From JBIOWF01 sp044868295 (GTDB lineage: Bacteria; Actinomycetota; Actinomycetes; Streptosporangiales; Streptosporangiaceae), in assembly GCA_044868295.1 (NCBI GenBank), contig JBIOWF010000099.1, positions 1 through 7,476 on the forward strand: a stretch of DNA of 7,476 bases, written 5' to 3'. Shown in pieces: positions 6,343 to 7,476 of the stretch (its first letter is position 1; each line of letters starts with the position of its first letter). Both the position numbers and the translations under genes were made by a program. The notes beneath the pieces are model-generated. The model was not told the DNA's origin. It saw nothing but the letters and a program-made list of their open reading frames with translations, and did not search any database.

Positions 6343-6348
6343 CTCCTT
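6343..6348 (-). promoter_or_regulatory. Ribosome binding site of the secreted-protein gene
   Basis: AAGGAG on the minus strand, four bases before the ATG at 6338. It is the best Shine-Dalgarno match in the window, suggesting strong translation. Confidence 0.75.
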
Positions 6349-6382
6349 GGTTGAGCGGGGGATGTGCGCTGCCGATGGTGTT

Positions 6383-6418
6383 GAGTGACATTTACTTGGC
6401 GTAATCACTCGACGTCAA
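6383..6418 (-). promoter_or_regulatory. Candidate promoter with overlapping dyad, secreted-protein gene
   Basis: On the minus strand TTGACG (6418-6413) is followed after 18 bases by TAAATG (6394-6389), giving a leader of about 45 bases. A 6+16+6 inverted repeat, GAGTGA (6383-6388) and TCACTC (6405-6410), brackets the -10 box, a good position for a repressor. The surroundings are locally AT-richer than the rest of the window. Confidence 0.45.
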
Positions 6419-6519
6419 TGTGTCATCGGCGCGGGTGTCCAGGTATCCGGGAATCCACGTATTCGACTACAACCCGGATCGGATTCGGTGTGGTACGTCC
6501 ACGTTTCGGCCTCCTAATC

Positions 6520-6730
6520 GCATCCGCTGTGGAGGCCGATCCTGGGGCCGTCGGCTTCGGCCTGCTCCGGTTCGTCGTCCACGACGGCACCGGTGGCGGG
6601 AGCATGAAGGAGAACGGCGGCCTGGCCGGGCTTACCGAACGTCTCTGGCCGGTCGACGGGCGGCTGTGGATGGACAGCCCCCACGGAGGACCTACGGTGG
6701 TCACCGTCGATTTACCCCCTACACGTGTGA
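6520..6730 (+). pseudogene. Remnant of a sensor histidine kinase, C-terminal ATPase end
   Basis: The frame starting at 6520 reads like the end of a HATPase domain of a NarL-type sensor kinase: VEADPGAVGFGLLRFVVHDG, then TGGG, GGLAGLTERL, and VDGRLWMDSPHGGPTVVTVD followed by LP. GGLxGLxERL corresponds to the G2 region, and the DGRLxxDSPxGGPT ending is typical of actinobacterial kinases encoded just before such regulators. The membrane, dimerisation and N-box parts are missing. The first Asp of the expected DDGxGG box is His. The frame lacks a stop and runs on out of phase into the regulator gene. Dropping one C from the run at 6715-6719 would give LPLHV and the TGA at 6728-6730, ten bases before the regulator start, which fits a former kinase-regulator operon. 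The left boundary is approximate. An unrelated ORF with chance similarity is less likely. Confidence 0.65.
6671..6707 (+). promoter_or_regulatory. Candidate promoter and dyad for the response regulator
   Basis: TGGACA (6671-6676) and TACGGT (6693-6698) are spaced by 16 bases, close to TTGACA and TAnnnT. A 6+2+6 dyad, ACGGTG (6694-6699) and CACCGT (6702-6707), covers the -10 and the start. These bases were once coding for the kinase end, so the match may be chance. Confidence 0.3.
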
Positions 6731-6740
6731 GCCGCTCCTT

Positions 6741-7388
6741 ATGCGCATCGTCATCGCCGAAGACGCCGTCATCCTGCGCGACGGCCTGGCCCAGCTGCTC
6801 AGCGCGTACGGCCACGACGTCGTCGCCACGGTGGGCGACGGCGACGCGCTGCGCGCCGCAGTCGGTGAACACCGGCCCGACATCGCCATCGCCGACATCC
6901 GCATGCCGCCCACCTTCACCGACGAAGGCCTCAAGGCCGCCCTCGCCCTGCGCCGGGACCATCCCGGCCTTGGCGTCCTGGTCTTCTCCCAGTACGTCGA
7001 AACCCGGTTCGCCGCCCAGTTGCTCGCCGACGGCGCATGCGGAGTCGGCTACCTGCTCAAGGACCGCGTCGCCGACGTCAGTGACTTCATCGACGCGCTC
7101 ACCCGGATCGCCTCCGGCGCGACCGTTCTCGATCCGGAGGTGGTCACCCAACTCCTGGCCGCCGGGCGGGGCGATTCGGACACGTTGCACACCCTCACGG
7201 AACGGGAGCGCGCGGTCCTGGAACTCATGGCCGAGGGCCGCTCCAACTCCGCGATCGCCCAAGCCCTGTTCCTCGGCGAGAGTTCGATCGAAAAGCACGT
7301 CTCCAGCATCTTCGCCAAGCTCGGCCTCCCGCCCTCCCCCGACGACCACCGACGCGTCCTGGCCGTACTCCGCTATCTGGGCACCTGA
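6741..7388 (+). CDS. NarL/LuxR-family response regulator, orphan
   Basis: This 215-residue two-component response regulator is a cytoplasmic transcription factor. Seen: a receiver domain (1-120) with acidic residues Glu7 and Asp8, phospho-acceptor Asp52 in IADIRMPP, Ser83 in the switch position (VFSQY) and Lys107 (LLKDR). It is followed by a LuxR helix-turn-helix (about 150-196) with LTERERAVLELMAEGRSNSA and recognition helix ESSIEKHVSSIFAKLG. All phosphorylation residues are intact, so it is probably functional. The ATG was chosen because MRIVIAED is the standard start; the frame is open further upstream, but that part is not protein-like. There is no clear Shine-Dalgarno, and the palindrome ACACGTGT lies at 6721-6728. 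Regulators of this subfamily normally follow a sensor kinase gene. Here only a remnant of one is left, so it may take phosphate from another kinase or act without it. Confidence 0.96.
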   Translation: MRIVIAEDAVILRDGLAQLLSAYGHDVVATVGDGDALRAAVGEHRPDIAIADIRMPPTFTDEGLKAALALRRDHPGLGVLVFSQYVETRFAAQLLADGACGVGYLLKDRVADVSDFIDALTRIASGATVLDPEVVTQLLAAGRGDSDTLHTLTERERAVLELMAEGRSNSAIAQALFLGESSIEKHVSSIFAKLGLPPSPDDHRRVLAVLRYLGT

Positions 7389-7395
7389 ACCACAA

Positions 7396-7418
7396 GGCCG
7401 CGCTCACGACAGGCGGCC
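7396..7418 (+). terminator. First hairpin after the response regulator
   Basis: GGCCGC (7396-7401) pairs with GCGGCC (7413-7418) around an 11-base loop, starting eight bases after the stop. It has no U-tail. Together with the hairpin at 7437-7458 it probably ends the regulator transcript. Confidence 0.4.
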
Positions 7419-7436
7419 GCCGGGGGAGTCGCCGAT

Positions 7437-7458
7437 GGTTTCCGGTTAGCCGGAAGCC
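7437..7458 (+). terminator. Second hairpin after the response regulator
   Basis: GGTTTCCGG (7437-7445) pairs with CCGGAAGCC (7450-7458) around TTAG, nine pairs including one G-T. It lies about 50 bases after the stop of the regulator gene, without a U-tail. It may also serve a convergent gene beyond the window edge. Confidence 0.55.
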
Positions 7459-7476
7459 GGACGGGTCGCGCCGTTG

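Larger units (their letters stand above)
6339..6519. other. Intergenic region before the kinase remnant
   Basis: No protein-like frame is seen. It holds the ribosome site and promoter of the secreted-protein gene and a 7-bp inverted repeat, ATCCGGG (6445-6451) and CCCGGAT (6473-6479), with a 21-base spacer. Plus-strand frames that stay open here give compositions unlike any kinase, so the N-terminal part of the lost kinase is not hidden in this stretch. Confidence 0.5.

Noticed and set aside
6420..6740. N-terminal extension of the response regulator to an upstream ATG
   Set aside because: The added 107 residues are Arg/Pro-rich and match nothing. The receiver domain begins at MRIVIAED, and the kinase-like signal here lies in a different frame.
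6423..7349. 308-codon minus-strand frame opposite the response regulator
   Set aside because: It is antisense to a gene with clear motifs, and its tail has no protein-like character.
7412..7421. Palindrome GGCGGCCGCC
   Set aside because: Short all-GC palindromes are expected by chance at this base composition. It is counted only as part of the hairpin after the regulator.

Overview
The window looks like chromosomal DNA of a high-GC Gram-positive bacterium (Actinomycetota). G and C dominate third codon positions, intergenic hairpins are GC-rich without long U-tails, and the protein families are typical of actinomycetes: a PspC plus LiaF-like membrane protein, a small Cys-rich secreted protein resembling DUF6355, and a NarL/LuxR response regulator of a common actinobacterial type. 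A member of the Streptosporangiales (Actinomadura/Nonomuraea-like) is a guess; the sequence does not settle the genus.

Positions 55-3886 (minus strand) hold a tightly packed coxS-coxL-coxM operon. It encodes the three subunits of a molybdenum hydroxylase: a [2Fe-2S] subunit, a molybdopterin subunit and an FAD subunit. Both junctions are 4-base ATGA overlaps. The S-L-M order and the AYRGAGR active-site loop in the large subunit place it in the form II (CoxL-like) group, not the form I CO dehydrogenases. The true substrate is therefore open. A candidate promoter (TTGACC-N16-TACGTT) lies about 180 bases upstream of coxS.

Positions 4205-5846 (minus strand) hold a 480-residue PspC-domain membrane protein. 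It has a Pro/Tyr-rich linker built from 18-bp tandem repeats and a C-terminal LiaF-like beta domain. A small two-helix membrane protein overlaps its 3' end. The last codons and stop of that small gene are duplicated just downstream. The pair is probably an envelope-stress module.

Positions 6009-6338 (minus strand) hold a small secreted protein with four Cys in its mature part. Strong hairpins separate it from the PspC gene, and a promoter with a GAGTGA/TCACTC dyad lies upstream.

Positions 6520-7388 (plus strand) hold an intact LuxR-type response regulator. Directly upstream is a piece of sequence that still reads as the C-terminal ATP-binding end of a sensor histidine kinase. It has lost its start, its N-box and its in-frame stop, so the regulator appears to have lost its partner kinase.

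I do not see a clearly new multi-gene system. The most informative oddities are the kinase remnant beside an intact regulator, the duplicated gene end at 4104-4223, the protein-coding tandem repeats in coxL and the PspC gene, and the unassigned substrate of the form II enzyme. No tRNA, rRNA, CRISPR array or insertion sequence was seen.
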